Shown: in pieces, positions 48,714 to 57,851 of the stretch
How positions within the stretch are numbered: the stretch's first letter is position 1
Layout of the letters: every line of letters begins with the position of its first letter
From: Diaminobutyricibacter sp049994905
GTDB taxonomy: Bacteria; Actinomycetota; Actinomycetes; Actinomycetales; Microbacteriaceae
Assembly: GCF_049994905.1 (NCBI RefSeq)
Contig: NZ_CP188258.1
Location: 1,674,001 to 1,738,000 of the forward strand
Reading direction: 5' to 3'
DNA: 64,000 bases
Translations under genes and position numbers: made by a program
Notes under the pieces: generated by a model
What the model saw: only the letters and a program-made list of their open reading frames with translations
Databases searched by the model: none
What the model was told of the DNA's origin: nothing

Positions 48714-50558
48714 GTGAGTTTCGAGCGCCCACCCTCTGACAGCACCGAGTCTTCCGAGACGACGGGAAAGCAGGCGAGCGCTCCGCGGTCGACCACTCGC
48801 CGCGCGACCTCGAGCCGGGCGGCGTCTTCGACGCCAAAAGCCTCGACGTCGACGTCGGCGAACCGTGCCGAACCGGCCGCGAAACGGACCACCGCAACGC
48901 GTAGTGCGGCAGCCCGAACCACGGCAGACCGTAAACGTGATGAATCCGACGAGGCCGCGGTCGAGTCGACGGTCGTGGCCGAATCCACGCCGAAGGCATC
49001 GGAACCGGCGAAGGTCGAGCTCCCGGGAGACGCAGCCGTCTCAGTCCCCGCCGCGAGCCCGCGAACACGCAAGCCCGCGACACGTAAGCCGGCTGCGCGA
49101 TCGAATGCCCGTGCTTCAACCGAAGCGTCTGCCGCTACCGCTGCTTCTGCCGCCGCGTCGCCTGCTGGCGAGCAGCCGCCGGCGAAGTCCCCGGCGCGCA
49201 AGCCGGCGGCCCCACGCACACGTACCGCTTCTCCGGCATCCCAGCCGAAGACCCCGTCCGCCCGAACGCGGTCTGTGAAGCCCGCAGTTTCGACAACACC
49301 GGTGATCGCGGAAGAGCTCGTCGTCGAGCTGGCCGTCGCTTCGCCGGTGGAGGTGGCGCCGCTCGTCCCTGAGCCGGCCGAGGTCGTGCCCGTTGTCGAG
49401 GATGCCGTCGTGGAGCCGGCGCCCGTCGTCGAAGAGCCCGTCGTCGAGGCGCCCGCCGTAGATGCGTCTGTCGTGGAGTCGCCGATCGAAGAGACTGCGG
49501 TTGCAGAAGAGGCCGCAACCGAAGAAGCCCCCGTGGTCGAAGAAGAGCCGGCAGCTGAAGCCCTCATGGCCGAGGAACCCGCGGCGGCCGCCGAGCCCCA
49601 GGCGGCCGACATGTGGGTCGTCGACGAGGCGGTCGCGCTCGAAGCGCTTGCTCCCGTCGAAACCGTGCCGGTCCTCGATGAGGCCTACGTCGTCGGGCAA
49701 CTCTCCGAGCTCGACGAGCCGCTCGCCGATCTCGCGACATCGACGCCTGTTCTGGCGGCGACCACGGAGCTGCCTGTCGCCCCCGATGCCTCGACGGCGC
49801 CGGTGGTGCTGTCGCTCTCCGGGCTGGTCAAGCGTTTCGGGGACAACGTCGCCGTCGACGGGGTGAGCCTTGACGTGCGCCGCGGCTCCTTCTACGGCAT
49901 CGTCGGTCCGAACGGCGCGGGGAAGACGACGACGCTGTCGATGGTGACGGGTCTTCTCCGGCCTGATGCGGGCCGCATCCTCGTGCACGGCGTCGACGCC
50001 TGGGCCGATCCCGTCAAGGCCAAACGCACGATCGGGGTACTGCCAGACAAGCTGCGGCTGTTCGACCGGCTCACCGGCGCACAGCTTCTCTATTACTCAG
50101 GCACGCTCCGCGGGCTCAAGAACGACGTCGTCCGGTCGCGCTCGGCCGACCTCGCCAAGGCGCTGGGCATCGAGGATGCGCTCAACCGCCTCGTCGCGGA
50201 CTATTCGGCGGGCATGACGAAGAAGATCGCGCTCGCCGCGGCCATGATCCACTCGCCCCGGCTCCTGGTGCTCGACGAGCCGTTCGAGTCCGTCGACCCG
50301 GTCTCCGCTGCCAATGTGATCGACATCCTCCAGCGTTACGTTTCCGCGGGCGGCACGGTCGTGCTCTCGAGTCACGGCATGGACCTCATCCAGCGCGTCT
50401 GCGACAGCGTCGCGATCATCGTTCGAGGCCGCGTGCTCGCTGCGGGAACCGTCGACGAGGTGCGTGGCGAGGAGACCCTCGAAGAGCGGTTCGTCGAGCT
50501 CGCGGGCGGGCGCAAGGCGGCGGAGGGCATGGAGTGGTTGCACAGTTTCTCCGACTGA
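48714..50558 (+). CDS. ABC transporter ATPase with a ~360-residue charged N-terminal extension
   Basis: 614 residues from GTG 48714. Residues 1-200 are low-complexity, basic and rich in Ser, Thr, Ala, Arg and Pro (for example RKPATRKPAARSNARAS). Residues 200-330 are strongly acidic, with repeated VVEEPVVEAPAV-like units. The ABC domain begins near residue 362: Walker A GPNGAGKTTT (about 398), signature YSAGMTKKIAL, Walker B LLVLDEPFESVD and SSHGMDL. Typical ATPases of this group are about 240-310 residues, so the extension is exceptional. It overlaps the permease gene by 25 bp. Confidence 0.88.
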   Translation: MSFERPPSDSTESSETTGKQASAPRSTTRRATSSRAASSTPKASTSTSANRAEPAAKRTTATRSAAARTTADRKRDESDEAAVESTVVAESTPKASEPAKVELPGDAAVSVPAASPRTRKPATRKPAARSNARASTEASAATAASAAASPAGEQPPAKSPARKPAAPRTRTASPASQPKTPSARTRSVKPAVSTTPVIAEELVVELAVASPVEVAPLVPEPAEVVPVVEDAVVEPAPVVEEPVVEAPAVDASVVESPIEETAVAEEAATEEAPVVEEEPAAEALMAEEPAAAAEPQAADMWVVDEAVALEALAPVETVPVLDEAYVVGQLSELDEPLADLATSTPVLAATTELPVAPDASTAPVVLSLSGLVKRFGDNVAVDGVSLDVRRGSFYGIVGPNGAGKTTTLSMVTGLLRPDAGRILVHGVDAWADPVKAKRTIGVLPDKLRLFDRLTGAQLLYYSGTLRGLKNDVVRSRSADLAKALGIEDALNRLVADYSAGMTKKIALAAAMIHSPRLLVLDEPFESVDPVSAANVIDILQRYVSAGGTVVLSSHGMDLIQRVCDSVAIIVRGRVLAAGTVDEVRGEETLEERFVELAGGRKAAEGMEWLHSFSD

Positions 50559-52111
50559 AAGTCCGGCTGATGGCCAACATCTTCCGGCGCAGCCCGTGGC
50601 AGGTGTTCGGGCTGGTGATCGGCCTCATTTACGGGCTCGGCATCACCGTCGTGATCGTCCTGTCGCTGGTGGGCGCCCGGCTGTCGCCCGACGTGGCGCT
50701 GGTGCACAACGTGCTGGTCGTCGTGGGATCCGTCGTGCTTGCCGGATTCCTCCTGCTTCCCCTCGTGTTCGGGGTCGACGACACGCTCGATCCACGCAAG
50801 TTCTCTCTCTACGGCATCCCGAACCGAAAGCTGGCGACCGGACTCGCGCTCGCCGCCCTCATCGGCATCCCCTCGCTCGTTCTCACGATCTGCTCGCTGA
50901 CGACGGTGATCACCTGGTCGCGCGACCCTGGTACGGCATTCATCGCCCTGGTCTGTGCAGTGCTCGCTGTGCTCACCTGCGTGCTGGCGTCACGCATTTC
51001 GACGTCAGTCGCCTCCTTCCTGCTGGCGACCAGGAGGTCGCGTGAATTCGGCGGCCTGGTCGGCGTGCTCATCGTGGTGCTGATCTCGCCGGTCGTCATC
51101 CTCCTGCTCACGATCGACTGGGGACGTGACGGCCTCCGCGTACTCAACGGGTTCGCGTCCTGGCTCGCCTGGACCCCGCTCGGTGCTGTCTGGTCCGCGC
51201 CCGGGGCGGCCGCGCAGGGCGATTGGGGGCCCGCCGTGCTCCAGGTGCTGATCGCAGCGGCCACACTCGGCCTGCTCTGGCTGGCCTGGGTGGGGCTCGT
51301 CGCACGCATGCTCGTGACTCCGCAGCGCGAAGCGCAGGCCAAGGCCTACACCGGACTCGGATGGTTCGATCGCCTCCCGGGCGGCCCGACCGCAGCAATC
51401 GCCGCTCGCTCCGTCACCTACTGGGGTCGCGACGCCCGATACTGGATCGCCCTCGTGATGATCCCCATCTTCCCGGTGTTCATCGTCGTCGCGCTGACGG
51501 TCGCCGGCATTCCCGCGCACTACACGGCACTCCTCCCTCTGCCGATCATGTGTCTGTTCCTCGGGTGGACCATCCACAACGACATCGCCTTCGACAACAC
51601 GGCGATCTGGCTGCACCTCGTCTCCGGCACCCGGGGGATCGCCGACCGGGTCGGCCGGATCTTTCCCGTCGTGCTCGTCGGCATCCCGCTGATCGCCATC
51701 GGGTCGGTGGTGACGACCGCGGCCTTCGGCGACTGGGTCGTGCTGCCCGCTGTCGCAGCCTTGAGCGGCGCACTTCTTCTGATCGGGATCGGCCTCTCGA
51801 GCTTCGCCTCGGCCGCCTTCCCTTACCCCGCGACCAAGCCGGGCGACAGTGCCTTTGCGCAGCCGCAGACGTCCGGGGCCTCGGCCGCGCTCGTGCAGTC
51901 GCTCAGCTTCTTCGCGATCATCCTTCTGGCCGCACCGATCATTGCGACCTTCGTGCTGGGCCTGCTCGTCTCGCAGTTCTGGATCGTCGTCTCCCCGGTC
52001 GTCGCAGTGCTGATCGGCTTCGGAGTGCTGTTCGGGGGCCTCTATCTGGGTGGGAGGATCTTCGACCGGCGAGGGCCGGAGCTTATGGCCTTCGCGACCC
52101 GGAACGGCTGA
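50534..52111 (+). CDS. Multispan membrane protein, ABC-2-like permease partner
   Basis: 525 residues from GTG 50534, inside the end of the ATPase gene, with GGAGGG just upstream. About 12 transmembrane helices are predicted from repeated hydrophobic blocks such as VFGLVIGLIYGLGITVVIV and GGLVGVLIVVLISPVVILL. A cytoplasmic loop in the middle contains GGPTAAIAARSVTYWGRDARYW, seen in actinobacterial ABC-2 permeases. It forms a transporter with the preceding ATPase; the substrate is unknown. Confidence 0.82.
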   Translation: MVAQFLRLKVRLMANIFRRSPWQVFGLVIGLIYGLGITVVIVLSLVGARLSPDVALVHNVLVVVGSVVLAGFLLLPLVFGVDDTLDPRKFSLYGIPNRKLATGLALAALIGIPSLVLTICSLTTVITWSRDPGTAFIALVCAVLAVLTCVLASRISTSVASFLLATRRSREFGGLVGVLIVVLISPVVILLLTIDWGRDGLRVLNGFASWLAWTPLGAVWSAPGAAAQGDWGPAVLQVLIAAATLGLLWLAWVGLVARMLVTPQREAQAKAYTGLGWFDRLPGGPTAAIAARSVTYWGRDARYWIALVMIPIFPVFIVVALTVAGIPAHYTALLPLPIMCLFLGWTIHNDIAFDNTAIWLHLVSGTRGIADRVGRIFPVVLVGIPLIAIGSVVTTAAFGDWVVLPAVAALSGALLLIGIGLSSFASAAFPYPATKPGDSAFAQPQTSGASAALVQSLSFFAIILLAAPIIATFVLGLLVSQFWIVVSPVVAVLIGFGVLFGGLYLGGRIFDRRGPELMAFATRNG

Positions 52112-52124
52112 TCGCCGACCGACC

Positions 52125-52136
52125 TACACTGGAAGC
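52125..52136 (+). promoter_or_regulatory. Probable -10 box of a leaderless transcript
   Basis: TACACT at 52125-52130 is 6 nt before the ATG at 52137, with no space for a ribosome binding site. Confidence 0.45.
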
Positions 52137-52421
52137 ATGTACGACGCGAGCATCTCCGAACCTGGCGGTATCCCCGACGGCGGCGGAACGACGACCCTCG
52201 ACCGTGAGCTCGAAGAGCTGCTCGAGCGCGAGAATATCGAGCCGGGCGACCACGAGCGCTTCTCGCACTATGTGAAGAAGGAGCAGATCCTCGAGTCTGC
52301 TTTGACCGGCAAACCGGTCAAAGCGCTCTGCGGCAAGATGTGGACTCCGGGGCGCGACCCGGGAAAGTTCCCGATCTGCCCGACCTGCAAAGAGATCTAC
52401 GAGAAGATGAGCGACGCCTAG
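52137..52421 (+). CDS. DUF3039 family protein
   Basis: 94 residues from ATG 52137. An acidic N-terminal half (LDRELEELLERENIEPGDHE) is followed by HYVKKEQILESALTGKPVKA, then LCGKMWTPGRDP and PICPTCKEIYEKM. The three Cys (LCGK and CPTC) with His suggest a small metal-binding site. The family is actinobacterial and of unknown function. Its stop codon lies inside a hairpin shared with the convergent pncB gene. Confidence 0.88.
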   Translation: MYDASISEPGGIPDGGGTTTLDRELEELLERENIEPGDHERFSHYVKKEQILESALTGKPVKALCGKMWTPGRDPGKFPICPTCKEIYEKMSDA

Positions 52422-52435
52422 CGGCAGACCGCTAG
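52418..52435. terminator. Compact hairpin carrying both convergent stop codons
   Basis: CTAGCGG (52418-52424), loop CAGA, CCGCTAG (52429-52435). The TAG of the DUF3039 gene and, on the other strand, the TAG of pncB are part of the two arms. It may act as a minimal bidirectional terminator; there is no U tract. Confidence 0.5.
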
Positions 52436-53742
52436 ACGAAGATCGTCGGCAGCACGGGATCGCCGCGTCCCAGCCGGAACGCCTGGTCGGGTAGCTCGGC
52501 CATCGCGGAGGCGCGATGCTCGCGCGCAAGCACGACGCCGTCGGGGCCGAGATAGCGCCGGTCGACGACCCCGTCGGTGATCAGCGGGACCAGCAGATCG
52601 CGGCCCCGGTCATCCACCTGGTCGCCTTCGCCGAGCACGTGGATGGCCTCCGCGACCGCCCGGCCGGATTCGTCCAGTCGTCGGACGGGATGTTTCCGAC
52701 CGCCGATGCTGGCCTTGCCATCCGATTTCTTCGCAACCGGGATCCAGTCGCCGGTGTGGCCGCGTGGACGGTGGGCGACCAGCTTGTACACCATGCCGGA
52801 TGCCGGAAAGCCGCTGCCCGTGACCACGGACGTGCCCACGCCGTACGAATCGACGGGGGACGCTGCCAGCGCTGCGATGGTGAACTCGTCGAGGTCGTTG
52901 GTGACGGTGATGCGGGTCTTCGTCGCACCGAGCGAGTCGAGTTGCGAACGCACCTTGCGCACCAGTGATGGGAGGTCGCCGGAGTCGAGGCGCACAGCGC
53001 CGAGTTCCGGTCCGGCCACCCGAACGGCGCGCTCGATGGCGCTCCCCACATCGAACGTGTCCACCAGCAGCGTCGTTCCCGGCCCCAAAGCCTTCACCTG
53101 CGCGCGGAACGCGTCCTCCTCGGAGTCGTGAAGGAGGGTGAAGGCGTGGGCTGCCGTTCCCATCGTCGGGATGCCCCACGTCCTGCCGGCCTCCAGGTTC
53201 GAGGTCGCGCTGAAGCCCGCGATGAAAGCCGCGCGCGCCGCGGCGACCGCAGCCCGCTCATTCGCGCGCCGTGAGCCCATCTCCGCGATCGGACGCCCGG
53301 CAGCAGCTGTCACCATCCGGGCGGCCGCGCTCGCAACGGCGGAGTCGAAGTTGAACACGCTGAGGATCAGGGTCTCGAGGATGACACCCTCGGCGAACGG
53401 TGCGTCGACGACGAGGAACGGTGACCCGGGGAAGTACACCTCGCCCTCGCGATAGCCGCTGATCGAGCCCGAGAAGCGGTAGTTCGCGAGCCAGTCGATC
53501 GTCGCATCCTGGACGACACGGGCGCTGCGGAGCCATTCGAGCTCCTCGTCGCCGAACCGGAACTGCTCGATCAGCGCCAGCAGGCGACCGGTTCCGCCGA
53601 CGATCCCGTACCGGCGCCCGGCAGGCAGGTGGCGGGTGAAAGCTTCGAACACGCACTCGCGATCGTGGGTGCCCGCCAGCAGCGCGGCATCCAGCATCGT
53701 GAGTTCGTAGCGGTCGGTGAGGAGGGCGGATGAACCGGACAC
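52432..53742 (-). CDS. pncB: Nicotinate phosphoribosyltransferase
   Basis: 436 residues from GTG 53742. It converts nicotinate, PRPP and ATP to nicotinate mononucleotide in NAD salvage. It shows LLTDRYELTMLDAAL at the start, EMGSRRANERAAV (about residue 155), LVDTFDVGSAIERAV, AVRLDSGDLPSL (about 243) and YGVGTSVVTG phosphate-binding region. Length agrees with the family. It is divergent from murI (44 bp between starts). Confidence 0.95.
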   Translation of the reverse strand: MSGSSALLTDRYELTMLDAALLAGTHDRECVFEAFTRHLPAGRRYGIVGGTGRLLALIEQFRFGDEELEWLRSARVVQDATIDWLANYRFSGSISGYREGEVYFPGSPFLVVDAPFAEGVILETLILSVFNFDSAVASAAARMVTAAAGRPIAEMGSRRANERAAVAAARAAFIAGFSATSNLEAGRTWGIPTMGTAAHAFTLLHDSEEDAFRAQVKALGPGTTLLVDTFDVGSAIERAVRVAGPELGAVRLDSGDLPSLVRKVRSQLDSLGATKTRITVTNDLDEFTIAALAASPVDSYGVGTSVVTGSGFPASGMVYKLVAHRPRGHTGDWIPVAKKSDGKASIGGRKHPVRRLDESGRAVAEAIHVLGEGDQVDDRGRDLLVPLITDGVVDRRYLGPDGVVLAREHRASAMAELPDQAFRLGRGDPVLPTIFV

Positions 53743-53772
53743 GGGGCAAGCCTAGCGATCCGGCCGAAGTTA

Positions 53773-53786
53773 TAGGCTGGCTTCTT
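53773..53786 (+). promoter_or_regulatory. Probable -10 box of a near-leaderless murI transcript
   Basis: TAGGCT at 53773-53778 (within TATAGGCT) ends 8 nt before the GTG at 53787. No ribosome binding site is visible between them. Confidence 0.45.
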
Positions 53787-54635
53787 GTGACCGATGCACC
53801 GATTGGAATCTTCGACTCGGGGGTGGGCGGCCTCACCGTCGCGCGAGCTGTCCGCGACCAGTTGCCGAGGGAGTCGATCCTCTACGTCGGTGACACGGCG
53901 CACTCACCGTACGGGCCGAAGCCGATCGCGGATGTACGCCGCTATTCGCTCGAGGTCCTCGACTTCCTCGTCGAGCAGGGAGTGAAACTGCTCGTGATCG
54001 CGTGCAACACCGCGTCGTCGGCCATGCTGCGCGACGCGCGTGAGCGGTATGACGTTCCTGTCGTGGAGGTGATCCAGCCCGCAGTGCGACGAGCGGTCGC
54101 TGCGACGAAGAGCGGCAGGGTCGGCGTGATCGGAACGGAGGGGACCATCAACTCCCGCGCCTACGAGGACGCGTTCGCCGCGGCACCAGACCTCGAACTT
54201 TCCAGTCAGGCCTGCCCGCGTTTCGTGGAATTCGTCGAAGCGGGCGTGACCAGCGGCGCCGAACTGCTCGATGTCGCCGCGGACTACCTGCAGCCCCTGC
54301 GCGAGGCGAGGGTCGACACCCTCGTGCTCGGATGCACGCACTATCCGTTCCTCAAGGGCGCGATCTCGTACGTGATGGGGGAGGGCGTGACGCTGGTGTC
54401 GAGCGACACCGAGACCGCCAACGACGTCTATCGCGTCCTCGTCGGTGAAGGACTGGAGCGCACGGTGCCGGGTGCGCCGAGCATCCGCTACGAAGCGACC
54501 GGAGAGGACGCCGACGGCTTCCTCCGCCTCGCGCACCGGTTGATGGGCCAGGAAGTCGCCACCGTCGACCTGGTGCGCACCGGCACCCTCGACCTCGGCG
54601 CGATCGCGGCACACTCCAGCGGGAAGATAGTCTGA
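53787..54635 (+). CDS. murI: Glutamate racemase
   Basis: 282 residues from GTG 53787; the frame is open further upstream but the family start is PIGIFDSGVGGLTVARA. It interconverts L- and D-glutamate for peptidoglycan synthesis. The two catalytic Cys are visible in VIACNTASSA (about residue 74) and VLGCTHYPFL (about 184). It heads a likely operon with rph (4 bp away) and rdgB. Confidence 0.95.
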   Translation: MTDAPIGIFDSGVGGLTVARAVRDQLPRESILYVGDTAHSPYGPKPIADVRRYSLEVLDFLVEQGVKLLVIACNTASSAMLRDARERYDVPVVEVIQPAVRRAVAATKSGRVGVIGTEGTINSRAYEDAFAAAPDLELSSQACPRFVEFVEAGVTSGAELLDVAADYLQPLREARVDTLVLGCTHYPFLKGAISYVMGEGVTLVSSDTETANDVYRVLVGEGLERTVPGAPSIRYEATGEDADGFLRLAHRLMGQEVATVDLVRTGTLDLGAIAAHSSGKIV

Positions 54636-54639
54636 CCCG

Positions 54640-55380
54640 GTGAACGAAATCATCCGCGCCGACGGGCGCACCACTGACCAGCTGCGCCCGATCACCATCG
54701 AACGCGGGTGGAGCCGCCAGGCCGAAGGCTCAGCACTCATCTCGTTCGGCGACACCCGCGTGCTCTGCACCGCATCGTTCACGAACGGCGTTCCGCGATG
54801 GATGTCCGGTAAGGGAAAAGGCTGGGTCACCGCTGAATACGCCATGCTTCCGCGTTCGACGAACGACCGCATGGACCGCGAATCGGTCAAGGGGAAGATC
54901 GGCGGCCGCACCCACGAGATCAGTCGGCTGATCGGGCGGAGCCTGCGTGCCGTCGTCGACATGAAAGCCCTCGGCGAGAACACGATCGTGCTCGACTGCG
55001 ACGTGCTCCAGGCCGATGGCGGTACCCGCACCGCGGCGATCACGGGCGCCTACGTCGCACTCGCCGACGCCTTGGAGTGGGGCCGCGAGCACCGCTTCAT
55101 CGGGCAGAAAGCGACCCCATTGATCGATTCGGTCTCGGCCGTCTCGGTCGGGATCATCGACGGAGAGCCGATGCTCGACCTCGCGTATGTGGAGGATGTC
55201 CGCGCCGAGACCGACATGAACGTCGTCGTGACGGGGCGTGGCCTCTTCGTCGAGGTCCAGGGCACCGCCGAGGGAGCGCCGTTCGACCGCACCGAGCTGA
55301 ACTCCCTTCTCGACCTCGCGCTCGCCGGAACCACGACCCTGGCGGGCATCCAGGCAGCGGCGATCGCGGAGGCTCGTTGA
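54640..55380 (+). CDS. rph: Ribonuclease PH
   Basis: 246 residues from GTG 54640. A phosphorolytic 3'-5' exoribonuclease that trims tRNA 3' ends. Family motifs: RADGRTTDQLRPITIERG near the start, SRQAEGSALISFGDTRVLC, GRTHEISRLIGRSLRA and LDCDVLQADGGTRTAAI, where the DCDVL segment is catalytic. It lies between murI and rdgB, a conserved actinobacterial order. Confidence 0.96.
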   Translation: MNEIIRADGRTTDQLRPITIERGWSRQAEGSALISFGDTRVLCTASFTNGVPRWMSGKGKGWVTAEYAMLPRSTNDRMDRESVKGKIGGRTHEISRLIGRSLRAVVDMKALGENTIVLDCDVLQADGGTRTAAITGAYVALADALEWGREHRFIGQKATPLIDSVSAVSVGIIDGEPMLDLAYVEDVRAETDMNVVVTGRGLFVEVQGTAEGAPFDRTELNSLLDLALAGTTTLAGIQAAAIAEAR

Positions 55381-55382
55381 CC

Positions 55383-55976
55383 GTGCGCGTGGTCCTCGCG
55401 ACCCACAACGCCCACAAGGTCGACGAGTTCCAGCACATCCTGGGTGCCACGGCTCCCGAGCTGGAGATCGTTGCCTATGACGGCCCGGAGCCCGTCGAGG
55501 ACGGCGTGACGTTCGCCGAGAACGCGCTCATCAAGGCGCGCGCCGCCGCCGTGCACACAGGGCTGCCCGCTCTCGCCGACGACTCCGGGATCTGCGTGGA
55601 CGTGATGGGAGGCGCGCCCGGAATCTTCTCCGCTCGGTGGGCCGGCCGTCACGGTGACGCGGTGGCGAACCGTCGACTCCTGCTCGACCAGCTCGCCGAT
55701 CTGGGTGACGGCAAGCGGGCCGCCCACTTCACGGCCACGATAGCCCTCGTGCTTCCGTCCGGCGAGGAGACGGTGGTGGAAGGTGTGTGGCCGGGCGTAC
55801 TCGCTTCGGCTGAGAGCGGCGAGAACGGATTCGGTTACGACCCCGTCTTCATCCCCGCCGGACACGATGTCACGGCAGCCGGCCTCGACCCGGCTGTGAA
55901 GAATGCGGAGAGTCACCGGGCGCGGGCATTCGAGATGCTGGTGCCCGCCATCCGTGCCCTCGCCAATAGCGCGTGA
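55383..55976 (+). CDS. rdgB: XTP/dITP diphosphatase (RdgB/HAM1 family)
   Basis: 197 residues from GTG 55383; a TTG at 55377, overlapping the rph stop, is an alternative (GGAGG at 55368-55372 serves both). It hydrolyses non-canonical purine triphosphates to monophosphates. Motifs: VVLATHNAHKVDEF, TFAENALIKARAA, LADDSGICVD, GAPGIFSARWAG, and GFGYDPVFIP near the C-terminus. Confidence 0.95.
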   Translation: MRVVLATHNAHKVDEFQHILGATAPELEIVAYDGPEPVEDGVTFAENALIKARAAAVHTGLPALADDSGICVDVMGGAPGIFSARWAGRHGDAVANRRLLLDQLADLGDGKRAAHFTATIALVLPSGEETVVEGVWPGVLASAESGENGFGYDPVFIPAGHDVTAAGLDPAVKNAESHRARAFEMLVPAIRALANSA

Positions 55977-55997
55977 CGCGCCTACCGTTGAATCACG

Positions 55998-56903
55998 ATG
56001 AGTCATGACCACGGCCACGCGGCCAACCGCAACCGACTCCTGATCGCGATCGGGATCGTCGGGTGCGTTCTGGTCGTCCAGGCGGTCGGCGCCTGGATAA
56101 GCGGTTCCCTTGCGCTGCTCGCTGACGCCGGGCACATGCTGAGCGATCTGGTCGGGCTGATCATCGCGCTCCTGGCGACGATCGTCGCAGCGCGACCGGC
56201 GAGTGACCGGCAGACGTTCGGCTACCAGCGGGCGGAGGTCTTCGGGGCGCTGATCAACGGTCTGATCCTCGTCGCTGTCGCCGTCGTCGTCACGATCGGC
56301 GCTATCGGGCGCCTGGTCGCGCCCGGGCATGCGGAGGTGCAGAGCACACCGATGCTGGTGGTCGCGGTGATCGCGCTCCTCGCGAATACGGCCGCACTTC
56401 TCGTTCTCCGGCCGGCGGCCGGCCATTCGATCAACATGCGGGGAGCGTACCTCGAGGTCTTCGGCGACCTCGTCGGATCGATCCTGGTCATCGCGGCCGC
56501 GGTGGTCATCATGACCACCGGTTTCATTCCGGCCGACGCGATCGCCTCACTGGTCATCGCCGCGCTCATCCTTCCGCGGGCGTTCATGCTGCTGCGGGAT
56601 GTGGTGCGTGTGCTCAGCGAGTCGGCTCCGGCCGACACCGATGTCGCCCAGATCCGCGAGCACATCCTGGGCACTGCAGGCGTGGTGGATGTGCACGATG
56701 TGCACGTGTGGGCCATCACGTCGGGTGCACCGGTGTTCACCGCGCACGTCGTGGTGGAGCCGAAGGTGTTCCGGTCGGGCGACACCGGCCGCCTCCTCGA
56801 CGATCTGTCAGAGTGCCTGGCGAACCATTTCGACGTCGAGCATTCGACGTTCCAGCTGGAACCGGCCGAGCATGCGGCCCACGAGGACGAACTGCACCGC
56901 TGA
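55998..56903 (+). CDS. Cation diffusion facilitator (CDF) metal transporter
   Basis: 301 residues from ATG 55998. A proton-coupled divalent metal exporter, probably for zinc. A His-rich N-terminus (SHDHGHAANRN) is followed by six transmembrane helices and a cytosolic C-terminal domain (about 210-300). The first metal-site motif is HMLSD in LADAGHMLSDLVG (helix 2); the helix-5 counterpart reads EVFGD, so His is replaced by Glu. The C-terminal region includes VVDVHDVHVWAITSG. The gene follows rdgB by 21 bp. Confidence 0.9.
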   Translation: MSHDHGHAANRNRLLIAIGIVGCVLVVQAVGAWISGSLALLADAGHMLSDLVGLIIALLATIVAARPASDRQTFGYQRAEVFGALINGLILVAVAVVVTIGAIGRLVAPGHAEVQSTPMLVVAVIALLANTAALLVLRPAAGHSINMRGAYLEVFGDLVGSILVIAAAVVIMTTGFIPADAIASLVIAALILPRAFMLLRDVVRVLSESAPADTDVAQIREHILGTAGVVDVHDVHVWAITSGAPVFTAHVVVEPKVFRSGDTGRLLDDLSECLANHFDVEHSTFQLEPAEHAAHEDELHR

Positions 56904-56932
56904 GGGGCGACGGCCGGAGCGTGGTCGCGGGC

Positions 56933-57676
56933 TCAGAGTTCGGACGGCTTCTTGTCGAAGACGGCCGGGTCGAGCGAGACCTCGGCATCGGTGGGGAGGG
57001 CCACGTCGGCAGCCTTCTCGAGGGCGGCTTTCTTCGCCTTCCGGGTGGACCGGATGTAGTGGTACAGCGTCGGAACGAGGGTCACCACGACGGCGCCGAT
57101 CAGGATGACGTCGATGTACTTCTGCACGAAGTCGGCGACGGGCGGGATGTACCCGATGAGGAATCCGAAGTAGGTCAGGCCGGCACCCCAGAGCAGCGCG
57201 CCGATCGCGTTGTAGATGGAGTACTTCTTGTAGTTCATGTGCCCGACGCCGGCGGCGACCGGTGCGAACGTGCGCACGATGGGGACGAAGCGGGCAAGGA
57301 TCACGGCCAGCGCACCGAACCGCTCGAAGAACTTGTTGGTGCGGCGCACGTTCTCCATGCTGAACAGGCCGGTCTCTTTGCGTTCGAAGATGCTCGGACC
57401 GAACTTGTGCCCGATGAGGTAGCCGACTTCTCCGCCGAGGAAAGCTCCCACGGCGATCGCGAGTCCCACCCACCAGATGTCGACACCGAAGACGAGCGAC
57501 GTGTTCGTCAGGAGGCCCGAGATCACCAGCAGCGTGTCACCCGGGAGCAGGAAGCCGACGAGCAGTCCCGTCTCGGCGAAGATGATCCCGCAGACCACGA
57601 GCAGTGCCCACGGGCCGGCCCCGTGGATGATCGCGTTCGGGTCAAGCCACGGAATGAGTGCGGCGTGATGGATCAA
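56933..57676 (-). CDS. DedA family membrane protein
   Basis: 247 residues from TTG 57676, with CAGGAG five nt upstream. It contains the VTT/SNARE-associated domain: FAETGLLVGFLLPGDTLL, GEVGYLIGHKFG, FERFGALAVILARFVPIVRT and FAPVAAGVGHMNY. The family flips lipids such as undecaprenyl phosphate or phosphatidylethanolamine. A charged cytosolic C-terminus of about 40 residues is rich in Lys and Ala. Convergent with the CDF gene. Confidence 0.92.
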   Translation of the reverse strand: MIHHAALIPWLDPNAIIHGAGPWALLVVCGIIFAETGLLVGFLLPGDTLLVISGLLTNTSLVFGVDIWWVGLAIAVGAFLGGEVGYLIGHKFGPSIFERKETGLFSMENVRRTNKFFERFGALAVILARFVPIVRTFAPVAAGVGHMNYKKYSIYNAIGALLWGAGLTYFGFLIGYIPPVADFVQKYIDVILIGAVVVTLVPTLYHYIRSTRKAKKAALEKAADVALPTDAEVSLDPAVFDKKPSEL

Positions 57677-57851
57677 GATTCTCCTGTGGGGATTTTTCGG
57701 GTGAAGGAATGCTCAGAGTTTAGCGGCGCGCACCTGCGGAATAGATGCGAATGCTGTGGGCCCGCCGAAAGATCATCCTGAGGATGCATTGTGGCTGGAG
57801 TGTGCCATCGCTGCGGCTGCGCGCACGTAACCGCCCTGGGAGTCCAGGAAG

